Source: a virus. From it: a DNA stretch of 29,112 nt. The DNA lies in IMG/VR virus record IMGVR_UViG_3300032116_000997, positions 1 through 29,112 of that record. One strand, given 5' to 3'. Positions 1 through 7,825 of this stretch are shown here, piece after piece. The position numbers and the translations under genes were made by a program. The first letter of the stretch is position 1; every line of letters starts with the position of its first letter. Under the pieces are notes generated by a model. That model searched no databases, was not told the DNA's origin, and worked only from the letters and a program-made list of their open reading frames with translations.

Positions 1-915
1 GCCGCATCTAAATTTAGTATTCAACAAAATGCAGGTGCAGTTACACCACCAGCAGGTTTTAGCAATTATCTTGGCGTTACATCATTGTCTGCGTATTCTG
101 TTGGTGCAGGAGAAGTGTTTGCTATATTCCAGCCAATAGAAGGGTTTAATACGGCAGACTTAGACCTTGGAAAAGCAACAGCTAAAACATTTACACTTAG
201 TTTTTTTGTGCGCAGTTCTTTAACTGGAACTTTTGGTGGTTCATTAACTAATAGTGCCTACAATCGTTCATACCCATTCAGCTATACAATATCTGCCGCA
301 AACACTTGGGAACAAAAATCAATTACTGTTGTTGGCGATACTGCTGGAACTTGGGTAGGGGCTACAAACGGAACAGGCTTAAATGTTCAATTTAGTTTAG
401 GAACAGGCACAACCCTTAGTGGAACTGCTGGTGCATGGGCAGCTGCTAACTATCTTTCTGCCACAGGCGCAACATCCGTAGTCGGTACAAACGGTGCTAC
501 ATGGTATGTAACTGGAGTTCAGCTAGAGGTAGGAAGTAGTGCTACTGGATTTGAATATAGACAGTATGGTACTGAGTTTGCTTTGTGTCAACGCTATCTA
601 CAAGTTTGGGGTGGTGCTTCTTCTCAAATGTTAGGAACTGCTTGGTCACCTTCAACTACAGCTACAGTCGTTTCAGCTTTAAGACCAGTAACAATGAGAA
701 CTTCTCCTACGCTTACATCTTCAACAGTAGGCGATTGGACTGTATTTAGTGGCGGTGCTGGTTCAATAACAGCAACATCTATTGCACAAAATAGACCCTC
801 TCCTTTTTCTACAAGTATAGAATTTGGTGTTGCTAGTGGATTAACTAGTGGACAAGCTGGAGCAGTATTTACTGCAAACGCAAATGCTCGCATCTACGAA
901 TCTGCGGAGTTATAA
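1..915 (+). CDS. tail-fibre-like structural protein, 5' partial
   Basis: The frame is open from base 1, so the gene starts outside the window; an internal TTG at 85 is not a convincing start. The visible 304 residues are rich in Gly, Thr, Ser, Ala and aromatic residues with alternating beta-strand patterns, as in carbohydrate-binding or jelly-roll modules of phage fibres. The segment WYVTGVQLEVGSSATGFEYR, followed by an ALCQRYLQ stretch, is a pattern I recognise from many environmental phage fibre or receptor-binding proteins. It is followed at once by small fibre-associated genes, which fits a distal tail protein. The role (host surface binding) is inferred from composition and context; no catalytic motif is visible. 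Confidence 0.72.
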   Translation, partial: AASKFSIQQNAGAVTPPAGFSNYLGVTSLSAYSVGAGEVFAIFQPIEGFNTADLDLGKATAKTFTLSFFVRSSLTGTFGGSLTNSAYNRSYPFSYTISAANTWEQKSITVVGDTAGTWVGATNGTGLNVQFSLGTGTTLSGTAGAWAAANYLSATGATSVVGTNGATWYVTGVQLEVGSSATGFEYRQYGTEFALCQRYLQVWGGASSQMLGTAWSPSTTATVVSALRPVTMRTSPTLTSSTVGDWTVFSGGAGSITATSIAQNRPSPFSTSIEFGVASGLTSGQAGAVFTANANARIYESAEL

Positions 916-916
916 A

Positions 917-1075
917 ATGTATAAACTATATAGAAATTGTTTTGGTGATATAAATGTTGTTGAAAGATTAACAGATAACGCATACATTCCTTTTGACCCA
1001 ACCAACACAGACTACCAAGCCTACCTTGCATGGTTAGCTGAAGGCAACACACCATTACCAGCGGAGAATACATAA
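917..1075 (+). CDS. small tail-fibre-associated protein
   Basis: A 52-aa protein beginning MYKLYRNCFGD and ending with an AYLAWLAEGNTP motif. The frame is open upstream to 848, but the ATG at 917, one base after the upstream stop, gives the compact gene expected here. Short proteins ending in a YLAWLAEGNTP-like motif often sit next to phage fibre genes, where they are thought to be fibre-assembly or attachment factors; that function is inference. The stop overlaps the next start (TAATG), suggesting translational coupling. Confidence 0.7.
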   Translation: MYKLYRNCFGDINVVERLTDNAYIPFDPTNTDYQAYLAWLAEGNTPLPAENT

Positions 1076-1572
1076 TGCCTATTACGATTGACGGAACAGG
1101 AACAATATCAGGCGTTAGTGCTACTGGTATTACTACTGTACAAAACTTACCAGCAACAGGTACTATTACAAATTTAACTAGCACTACTGCGACAATAACA
1201 ACTTTAAACACACCAACTGACGTTCTTGCAACACAAAACGGCATGACTGGTATTGCTAAAGCATGGGTAAATTTTAACGGTACAGGTACGGTAGCTATTC
1301 GTAGTGCATTTAATGTATCTAGCATTACAGATAACGGCACAGGTGACTATACAGTTAATTTTACAACTGCAATGCCTAATGCTAATTATTCAGCATTAGC
1401 AACCACAAGAAGAAGTGGTGGTAACGACAATCAAGGATTGGCAACTGTTTATCCAAATGCAACTTATTCTAACGCTATTAGCACCACTTTTGTTAGAGTA
1501 GTAACTGGAACTTCATCAAATGGTGCTTTATCTGATTTTGATTATGTTGCAGTTTCAGTATTTAGTTCATAA
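1075..1572 (+). CDS. tail fibre / distal structural protein
   Basis: A 165-aa protein. The N-terminus (MPITIDGTGTISGVSATGIT) and a Thr/Ile/Asn-rich repeat-like section up to about residue 45 look like the beta-helical shaft of a fibre. The C-terminal 100 residues (from about WVNFNGTGTVAIRSAFNVSS) resemble a small beta-sandwich tip domain common in phage fibre proteins, with a YTVNFTTAMPNANYS stretch. Start is the ATG overlapping the preceding stop. Probably a virion surface protein. No reverse transcriptase or template/variable repeat is seen, so there is no evidence for diversification. Confidence 0.7.
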   Translation: MPITIDGTGTISGVSATGITTVQNLPATGTITNLTSTTATITTLNTPTDVLATQNGMTGIAKAWVNFNGTGTVAIRSAFNVSSITDNGTGDYTVNFTTAMPNANYSALATTRRSGGNDNQGLATVYPNATYSNAISTTFVRVVTGTSSNGALSDFDYVAVSVFSS

Positions 1573-1581
1573 GGATAAATC

Positions 1582-1899
1582 ATGTCACAAGTAATTATTT
1601 TTAAAAACGACAATGGCGGTGTATCAGTTTGCATTCCTACTGGTGAAATTAGCATTGAAGCTGTACTTGCTAAAGACTGCCCAGCAGGTGCAATCATCGT
1701 TGATAATTCAGAACTTCCTATTGATACAGAATACTTTAATGCTTGGGAATTAGTAGACGGCAAAGTTGTTGTTAATGAAGCTAAAAAACAAGCCATTATT
1801 GACGCAATTCAAGCCCCAATAGATACAAAGGCATCTGCACTAGCTAAACTAGCTGCACTTGGTTTAACTGAAGATGAAGTAAAGGCTTTGGTAGGATGA
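1582..1899 (+). CDS. phage protein, possible fibre assembly partner
   Basis: A 105-aa protein preceded by AAGGATAAATC before its ATG. The N-terminus (MSQVIIFKNDNGGVSVCIP) is followed by a small acidic alpha/beta region containing an AWELVDGKVVVN stretch. The C-terminal helix ALAKLAALGLTEDEVKALVG resembles an end motif frequent in small tail-fibre-associated phage proteins. It lies directly after the fibre genes and overlaps the next gene by ATGA. I cannot assign a biochemical activity; a chaperone or attachment role is inference from position. Confidence 0.62.
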   Translation: MSQVIIFKNDNGGVSVCIPTGEISIEAVLAKDCPAGAIIVDNSELPIDTEYFNAWELVDGKVVVNEAKKQAIIDAIQAPIDTKASALAKLAALGLTEDEVKALVG

Positions 1900-2108
1900 A
1901 ACAGACTATTCCAGCCCGAACACTAGAAGGTGGACTAATTGAGCCGCACCACGAAATAGAAGTGGTGTGTTTGGTTTGTGGTTACGACTTAGATGAAGCC
2001 GAATTGCAAGCCGATGTCTGCTCAGACTGTAACGCTCCCTTAAACCTGAAACAACATATATCCATCCATGCGACATCTGTTCCTGCCGCTGGTGGCGGAG
2101 TAATGTAA
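1896..2108 (+). CDS. small zinc-ribbon protein
   Basis: A 70-aa protein with two CxxC pairs (VCLVCGY near residues 24-30 and VCSDCNA near residues 41-47). The 12-residue spacing fits a rubredoxin-like or zinc-ribbon knuckle binding one metal ion. The rest is short and low in hydrophobic residues, with no membrane segment. Start overlaps the upstream stop (ATGA). Its place between fibre genes and the lysis cassette gives no firm functional clue; it could be a structural mini-protein or a regulator of late expression. Confidence 0.62.
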   Translation: MKQTIPARTLEGGLIEPHHEIEVVCLVCGYDLDEAELQADVCSDCNAPLNLKQHISIHATSVPAAGGGVM

Positions 2109-2117
2109 GGTGAAGGT

Positions 2118-2564
2118 ATGCCTGATCCATTCGGAATTACCGAGGGCGTTAAAGCTGTCACCAGCAGTATTAATGAGTCGGTAAAGGCAAGCAAAGAATT
2201 ATCTAAAGCAATTGACGGGGTATTAGAGTTAGCAGATTCAGCAGCAAAAGAAAGAACTGAGACAAGAAAAAAAGCTAGGCAAGTTAACCCTGATACCGCA
2301 ACGATTATTGAAGCAGTAGACGAATGGCAACGACTTTTAATAGCACGGCAGTCAGAAGCAAAGATTCAAGAGCAAATTACCAATAAATACGGTAGTAAGG
2401 CTTGGGATGAAATACAAGGTATTAAAGCAAGAAAGCAATGGGAAGAACGGCAAGATAGGTATTTAGAACAGCATGACAGGCGGGTTATGAAAAGCGTAAT
2501 GTTGCTCTGTTACATATTGGCTGCTTGGATTGCTTACGAATGTACTTGGGGAATATGGAGATAA
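2118..2564 (+). CDS. C-tail-anchored membrane protein next to lysis genes
   Basis: A 148-aa protein, mostly charged and helical. Residues 15-55 and 65-120 look like long amphipathic or coiled-coil helices. A single hydrophobic segment lies at the C-terminus (about residues 124-144, VMLLCYILAAWIAYECTW), so the bulk would face the cytoplasm or periplasm with a tail anchor. It sits one base upstream of the holin, so a lysis accessory role (antiholin, or an unusual spanin-like protein) is plausible. Typical i-spanins carry the membrane segment at the N-terminus, which argues against a simple spanin call. Confidence 0.62.
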   Translation: MPDPFGITEGVKAVTSSINESVKASKELSKAIDGVLELADSAAKERTETRKKARQVNPDTATIIEAVDEWQRLLIARQSEAKIQEQITNKYGSKAWDEIQGIKARKQWEERQDRYLEQHDRRVMKSVMLLCYILAAWIAYECTWGIWR

Positions 2565-2565
2565 T

Positions 2566-2976
2566 ATGTTACCGTTAATGGCACTGTTTGATGTTGGGAT
2601 GAAAGTTCTAGATAAGTTTGTTCCTGACCCTGAAGCTAAGGCAAAGGCTCAAAAAGAGTTGCTACAGATGCAGCAAGAAGGCAGGTTGGCTGAACTTAAT
2701 GCCGATAACATTGAAGCCCAAGAATTAACTAAACGCCAGCAAGCTGATATGTCTAGTGATAGCTGGTTGTCTAAGAACATCCGTCCAGGTACGCTAGTAT
2801 TTATTTTGGTTGTATATACATCATTTGCAATTATGAGTGCGTTTGAAATGAATGTGCATCAACCCTATGTAGAACTGCTTGGGCAGTGGGGTATGCTGAT
2901 TATGTCGTTCTACTTTGGTGGTCGCACCCTTGAGAAGATTATGGACATGAAGAGGTCAAAAGATGAGTCTAAGTAA
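2566..2976 (+). CDS. holin, 3TM-type family
   Basis: A 136-aa protein. The frame is open from 2530, but the ATG at 2566, preceded by a good ribosome site (TGGAGATAAT) and one base after the upstream stop, is the natural start. The N-terminal amphipathic region contains FVPDPEAKAKAQ, then a charged helix, then two clear hydrophobic segments (about residues 76-94 and 104-118), and a basic C-terminus. This layout matches the phage holin family described as holin of 3TMs. It would form the inner-membrane lesion that releases the endolysin. The next gene, an M15 peptidase overlapping by 14 bases, supports this strongly. Confidence 0.82.
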   Translation: MLPLMALFDVGMKVLDKFVPDPEAKAKAQKELLQMQQEGRLAELNADNIEAQELTKRQQADMSSDSWLSKNIRPGTLVFILVVYTSFAIMSAFEMNVHQPYVELLGQWGMLIMSFYFGGRTLEKIMDMKRSKDESK

Positions 2977-3391
2977 ACACTTTACCTTTGAAGAGCTAAC
3001 GCACACAGACCATCGTGAGTTTGACAACACCCCAAATGTAGAAGAAACCGAAAATTTGACTCGATTGGCAGAGTTCTTAGAGCAAGTTAAAGAGGTGTTA
3101 GGTGGTAAGCCAATTATGGTTAACTCCGCCTTTAGGTCAGAAGCCGTGAATAATGCCGTTGGAAGTCGCAACACCTCACAACATCGCATAGGATGTGCTG
3201 CTGATATTAGAGTACCAGGCATGACCCCAGATGAAGTTGTTAAAGCAGTGATTGCATCAGGGATCGGATACGATCAGATTATTCGTGAATTTGACAGGTG
3301 GACACATATATCTATCCCAAATAAACCCAAAGATAAACCTCGCCAACAGGCACTCATTATCGATAAAATGGGTACACGACAATACGCCTAA
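2963..3391 (+). CDS. endolysin, M15-family D-Ala-D-Ala type peptidase
   Basis: A 142-aa protein matching the usual size of the small M15A (Peptidase_M15_3) phage endolysins. It shows SAFRSE (residues 55-60), the zinc-binding signature [11 protein letters not shown] (residues 72-82; H74 and D81 as ligands) and WTHIS (residues 113-117; H115 as third ligand). Members cleave peptide bonds in the peptidoglycan stem or cross-link. There is no signal peptide, so export would depend on the holin encoded just upstream. The ATG lies inside the holin gene. Confidence 0.9.
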   Translation: MSLSKHFTFEELTHTDHREFDNTPNVEETENLTRLAEFLEQVKEVLGGKPIMVNSAFRSEAVNNAVGSRNTSQHRIGCAADIRVPGMTPDEVVKAVIASGIGYDQIIREFDRWTHISIPNKPKDKPRQQALIIDKMGTRQYA

Positions 3392-3392
3392 T

Positions 3393-5438
3393 ATGCCACT
3401 CCAAAAACTACAATTTAAGCCAGGTTTAAACAGGGATCAAACTAACTACACCAACGAAGGTGGGTTCTTTGAGTGCAATAAAGTGCGCTTTCGTTCTGGT
3501 TATCCTCAAAAGATTGGCGGCTGGCTTCGTTACGGTACCTCTACTGTAGCTGGCATCTGTCGGCAGGTATTTAACTGGATTACCACGGCTTCAGATAACT
3601 ACTTAGCCCTAGGAACATCAAAAAAACTTTATATTGAGGCAGGACAGACTTTATACGACATCACGCCTATACAAGCTACTTTTGTTTCTCCAGCAACAAA
3701 TAACTGCTTTACCACTGTAAACGGGTCTAAAACCGTCACTGTGACTATAACGGCTCACGGAGCTTCAGATGGAGATTACGTTACTTTTTCGGGTGCGGTA
3801 GCAGTAGGCGGAATCTTAGCGGTTACTCTAAATACAGAGTTTATTGTTGATCAAGTAACGTCAAGCACCTTTACGATTACCGCTGCGACTGCGGCTACGT
3901 CTTCTACTTCTGGAGGCGGTACTGGAATTACAGCCGCTATTCAAATACCTATTGGTAACAACAATGCTTCGGCAGGATATGGCTGGAGTGCGGGCACATG
4001 GAGCCGTTTGTCTTGGGGTTCTGGTAATCCTACACCTGTAGTCAACCCTCAGCGGGACTGGTTCTTGCAGAACTTTGATAACGACCTTGTGGCTAATATT
4101 CGTAATGGCGCAATTTACTATTGGCAATATTCAGGTGGTGTGGGAGTTAGAGCTACTTTACTTTCTGCAACGACTATAGACAGCGTAGCCCCAGCAGACG
4201 TTCCTACGCAGGCAATGCAGGTTCTAGTCTCCCAGAACGATAAACATCTTATTTGTTTTGGTGCTACCCCTTATGGGGGAGGATCATTTGACCCCCTATT
4301 AATCCGCTGGGCTACCCAAGATCAGCCTAATGTCTGGACACCTTTAGTCACTAATTCGGCAGGTTTTATACGGGTTTCCCGTGGTTCAGCCATTGTCTGT
4401 GCGGTAGCAACTCGTCAAGAAATCCTTGTATATACAGAGGGAACCTTAAATTCTCTCCAGTTCGTAGGCACCACAGACGTCTTTAGTCTTAATGAGCTTT
4501 CGGACAATATTTCTATTATTGGTCCTCGTGCTGTCGTAGCCGTTAATAACACCGCCTATTGGATGGGGCATGATAAGTTCTATGCCTACACAGGACGGGT
4601 TGAAACTTTGCCTTGTACCCTAAGAAACCACGTTTTTCAAAACTTTAACTACGACCAAGCCGACCAAGTTATTTCAGGAACTAATGAAGGCTGGAACGAG
4701 GTCTGGTGGTTCTATCCAACGGCAACTAGTCAAGTCAATGACGCCTATGTTATTTACAACCATTTAGAGAAGATTTGGTACTACGGCACAATAGATCGTA
4801 CTGCGTGGTCGGACTCGTCTTTAAGGGAATACCCTCAAGCGCTTACAGGAACCTACGTTACAGGTTCTATTACCTCTACGACTTTAACAGTCACTGCGGT
4901 CTCGGTAGGCATTTTACAAGTAGGTTCAGTCATTACTGGCACAGGCATTTCTGTAGGAACCACAATAACGGCTCTAGGCACTGGCACTGGCGGGATTGGA
5001 ACTTACACCGTTAATATCTCTCAAAGTGTCGTATCAACTGCTATAACGGCTGATAGTATTATTTACAACCACGAAGAAGGACTGAATGACGGCACGGATG
5101 CGATGACCTCGTTTATTGCGTCTTCGGACTTTGACCTAGTAGACGGAGATCAGTTTATCTTGACCAAACGGATTATCCCTGACCTCAATTTTGCTGGATC
5201 GACTGCCGCCCTACCTGCGGTCACAATGTACATAAAACCACGGAACTTCCCTGGCAATGCCTATTCCAACGTAGATTCTGAACAAGTCATCGAGACCTCG
5301 GTAGACGTCTATACCGAACAGATCTTTATGAGGGCTAGGGCACGGCAGATGGCAATCGAGATTGAATCAACCGATTTAGATGTCCAATGGCAGTTAGGTA
5401 GTCCAAGATTGGATGGTAGACCAGATGGGCGCAGATAA
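3393..5438 (+). CDS. tail hub / DNA-stabilisation-type structural protein with inserted beta modules
   Basis: A 681-aa protein; start chosen at the ATG two bases after the endolysin stop (the frame is open further upstream). The N-terminus ([20 protein letters not shown], then [15 protein letters not shown]) is a recurring start of podoviral tail or stabilisation proteins. The middle (roughly 200-480) has repeated aromatic beta motifs ([27 protein letters not shown]) suggestive of a propeller-like fold. Two Thr/Ser/Gly-rich modules look inserted: residues about 97-185 and about 485-552, the latter with a [15 protein letters not shown] motif seen in many phage structural genes. It probably plugs or extends the portal; that is inference from family resemblance. 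Confidence 0.7.
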   Translation: MPLQKLQFKPGLNRDQTNYTNEGGFFECNKVRFRSGYPQKIGGWLRYGTSTVAGICRQVFNWITTASDNYLALGTSKKLYIEAGQTLYDITPIQATFVSPATNNCFTTVNGSKTVTVTITAHGASDGDYVTFSGAVAVGGILAVTLNTEFIVDQVTSSTFTITAATAATSSTSGGGTGITAAIQIPIGNNNASAGYGWSAGTWSRLSWGSGNPTPVVNPQRDWFLQNFDNDLVANIRNGAIYYWQYSGGVGVRATLLSATTIDSVAPADVPTQAMQVLVSQNDKHLICFGATPYGGGSFDPLLIRWATQDQPNVWTPLVTNSAGFIRVSRGSAIVCAVATRQEILVYTEGTLNSLQFVGTTDVFSLNELSDNISIIGPRAVVAVNNTAYWMGHDKFYAYTGRVETLPCTLRNHVFQNFNYDQADQVISGTNEGWNEVWWFYPTATSQVNDAYVIYNHLEKIWYYGTIDRTAWSDSSLREYPQALTGTYVTGSITSTTLTVTAVSVGILQVGSVITGTGISVGTTITALGTGTGGIGTYTVNISQSVVSTAITADSIIYNHEEGLNDGTDAMTSFIASSDFDLVDGDQFILTKRIIPDLNFAGSTAALPAVTMYIKPRNFPGNAYSNVDSEQVIETSVDVYTEQIFMRARARQMAIEIESTDLDVQWQLGSPRLDGRPDGRR

Positions 5439-5734
5439 TGGGAATGCAACGATTTCGGGCGCCAGCTCTTCCGCTTGCAACACCAGATTACGACCAACAG
5501 CAACTGTCTCAGTTAATCGGGGTTTTACGGCTTTACTTTACCCAGTTAGACTCCAACGTGCCTTTACAGGCAGACGGGATCAGGCTATTAAATCTACCAA
5601 CATCAGGGTACAATTTGCCAAACGGCACTGTATTTCAGGTTGGGGAAGACTTAAGGATTGTAGTACCTAATATTTCTTATCTATTTGGAGTATCTGCCAC
5701 AGCTAGTGTGGGGACGGTAACGGTAACAGTATGA
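5438..5734 (+). CDS. small virion-associated protein
   Basis: A 98-aa protein whose ATG overlaps the upstream stop (TAATG). Pattern: a short N-terminal arm (RAPALPLATPDYD), a helix (QQQLSQLIGVLRLYFTQLDS) and a C-terminal beta half ending in VGTVTVTV. A protein with this helix-then-beta pattern recurs beside the hub-type gene in environmental phages, so it is probably a structural adaptor; its exact role is unknown to me. The C-terminal beta strands resemble the inserted Thr/Val-rich modules in the preceding protein. Confidence 0.65.
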   Translation: MGMQRFRAPALPLATPDYDQQQLSQLIGVLRLYFTQLDSNVPLQADGIRLLNLPTSGYNLPNGTVFQVGEDLRIVVPNISYLFGVSATASVGTVTVTV

Positions 5735-5753
5735 ACTATTTTGCGAGGCGTTT

Positions 5754-7367
5754 ATGAGCTATGCTGCAGCACAACATTTAGCCTCTTATGGTCGTGGGGG
5801 TGATACCGAATTAGTCCACATGACTAAAGGTGAAATAAAAGGTCTCCAAGCTTTAGCTATGGCTCGTGGCGGTTCGCTCACAATTAACCCTGATACAGGT
5901 CTAGTAGAAGCGGGCTTCTTAAAAAGAATGCTCCCTATGGTAGCAGGTGCAGCCCTTGCAGCTACTGGCGTAGGTGCACCAATGGCAGCTTTAATAGTTG
6001 GTGGTGGCTATGGCTTGGCTACAGGCAGTGTTACCAAAGGTCTCATGGCAGGTCTGAGTGCTTATGGCGGTGCTGGGTTAACTAGCAGTCTAGGGGCTTT
6101 AGGTGGAGAAGCTTTAGCAACTCAAGGGGGTGACGCTGCTTTAAATGTGTTTAACGAAACTCAACGACAAGCAGTTACATCAGGACTTGAAAATCTTCCT
6201 GTTGGTAGCGGTGGTGTTGGTATACCTACAGAATCTGGGATGTATTTTCCTGGAGCAACACCAGGAGCTAGCACTGAAGTAGCAGGGGCGGCGGGTACTA
6301 ATTATTATCAACAAGCTGCTCAAAACTTTTTAGAAAACCCAAATAACTTTGACAAGTTAACTCCACAAACTTTACAGGATTATCAAGGTGCATTAAAGGC
6401 TCCTGGAGCTAACCCCCAAGATATTATTAGTGCCGCTGGTAGGGCGCAAGGCGCTGCTGGTGCTACTACAACAGGTAATGTAACTAAAGGAATTGGAGAA
6501 GTATTTAGTAGTCCAAGTGCTGCTGGAACTTTTGCTAAAGATAATGCACTTACTATAGGCAGCGCGTTTCTTCCTGAATTTCTTAATAAAGAACAAAAAG
6601 CACCTGTTGGTTATACCGAAGATGAATACGATAGACAGTTAAAAGGCTATCGTATGAGTCCTGATTACAAAGCGTACGAAGCTCCAAGACCTAATCCATA
6701 CTATCAAGCCACTTATGCAGCAGAGGGTGGCGTAATGAATTCTTTTGATGATGAGAGCGGTGTCGACATGGCTTCTGGCGGTATTGCGCGCTATAGAAGT
6801 AAGGGTCAAGTTAATGTGTTACAAGATTACTTGGATAGACAAGGGCAACAGCAATTAAGCCCATTACCAGAAAGTGTTGGGGTTCCACGCACAGGTATCT
6901 TTAGGGATACTGATGTAGATACAGCAAAAAAAGATGCATTGACTGCTTCTATGATTCGTTTAGGTAAAGCAGGTAGGGGTGCTGGTATTAAGCCAATTGC
7001 TCTCCCTAAAACCTCAATTAAAGGTCTAGGCGATATTAGAGGCGCTACTCCTGAAATAGAAGAAGCTGCTGCTGGTGGCACTATGCGTTACAACCTAGGA
7101 GGGTACTCTGATGGCGGAAGGATGCTTAAAGGACCTGGTGATGGTATGTCTGATTCTATTCCTGCTACTATTGCTGGAAAGCAACCAGCACGGTTGGCTG
7201 ATGGAGAGTTTGTTGTCCCAGCTGATGTTGTTTCGCATTTAGGTAATGGCTCTACGGACGCTGGTGCTAAAAAGTTATATAGCATGATGGATAAAATTCG
7301 CAAGGCTAGAACTGGTAAAAGAAAACAAGCCCCTGCGGTTAAAGCTAATAGATATATGCCCGCATGA
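5754..7367 (+). CDS. virion protein, possibly internal/ejection protein
   Basis: A 537-aa protein. Residues about 56-120 form a long Gly/Ala-rich hydrophobic stretch (LPMVAGAALAATGVGAPMAA onward) that could be membrane-active, as in DNA-ejection proteins. The second half carries Gly-rich motifs (YAAEGGVMNSF, MASGGIARYRSKGQV), then a conserved-looking tail with GPGDGMSDSIPATI and ARLADGEFVVPADVVSHLG before a basic C-terminus. That GDGMSDSIPA/ADGEFVVPA block is common in phage virion proteins of this type. The GGI-type motifs recur in the 774-aa protein two genes downstream, which suggests the two work together. Function is inferred from position and composition. Confidence 0.66.
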   Translation: MSYAAAQHLASYGRGGDTELVHMTKGEIKGLQALAMARGGSLTINPDTGLVEAGFLKRMLPMVAGAALAATGVGAPMAALIVGGGYGLATGSVTKGLMAGLSAYGGAGLTSSLGALGGEALATQGGDAALNVFNETQRQAVTSGLENLPVGSGGVGIPTESGMYFPGATPGASTEVAGAAGTNYYQQAAQNFLENPNNFDKLTPQTLQDYQGALKAPGANPQDIISAAGRAQGAAGATTTGNVTKGIGEVFSSPSAAGTFAKDNALTIGSAFLPEFLNKEQKAPVGYTEDEYDRQLKGYRMSPDYKAYEAPRPNPYYQATYAAEGGVMNSFDDESGVDMASGGIARYRSKGQVNVLQDYLDRQGQQQLSPLPESVGVPRTGIFRDTDVDTAKKDALTASMIRLGKAGRGAGIKPIALPKTSIKGLGDIRGATPEIEEAAAGGTMRYNLGGYSDGGRMLKGPGDGMSDSIPATIAGKQPARLADGEFVVPADVVSHLGNGSTDAGAKKLYSMMDKIRKARTGKRKQAPAVKANRYMPA

Positions 7368-7816
7368 CAACACTTACGTATGAAGACGTCAATGGGCTTG
7401 ACTTTATACCAGAGTTTGAAAAGCTATTTCCTGAGCATTATGATGAGTTATGTGTAACAAAAGATTACCCTGCCAATCCAAATTATGATGCTTATAGGCA
7501 GATGGGGGAAGCAGGTTTATTAAGGACTATTACTTGTAGGGCAGATGGTGAATTAGTTGGGTATGTTATTTTTTATATCCAGCCTCATTTGCATTACAAA
7601 GATTGTTTAACGGCTTTTGAAGATTTGTATTTTGTTAAAAAAGAATACAGAAAAGGTCGAGTAGGAATTAGATTGTTTCAATACGCTGAACAAGTTTTAA
7701 AAGAGCGTGGAGTAAATAGAGTTGTAATACATACTAAAGTGCATTTAGACAACTCTAAGTTGTTTGAGTATTTAGGGTACAAGCATACAGATAAAATATT
7801 TACTAAGATGTTGTAA
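7364..7816 (+). CDS. GNAT-family N-acetyltransferase
   Basis: A 150-aa protein overlapping the previous gene by ATGA. GNAT motifs: a beta strand ELVGYVIFYI (residues 63-72), FEDLYFVKKEYR (85-96), the acetyl-CoA pyrophosphate loop RKGRVGIRLF (96-105), then helix YAEQVLKERG and the C-terminal NSKLFEYLGYKHTDKIFTKM, which matches the motif B region. The length is normal for the family. It would transfer an acetyl group from acetyl-CoA to an amine; the substrate is unknown. Its position inside the virion operon suggests late expression and action on a virion or host protein. Confidence 0.85.
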   Translation: MTTLTYEDVNGLDFIPEFEKLFPEHYDELCVTKDYPANPNYDAYRQMGEAGLLRTITCRADGELVGYVIFYIQPHLHYKDCLTAFEDLYFVKKEYRKGRVGIRLFQYAEQVLKERGVNRVVIHTKVHLDNSKLFEYLGYKHTDKIFTKML

Positions 7817-7825
7817 GGGAAAATT

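Noticed and set aside
1-1572. Diversity-generating retroelement in the fibre genes
   Set aside because: No reverse transcriptase, no template/variable repeat pair and no A-biased variable region seen in the window.
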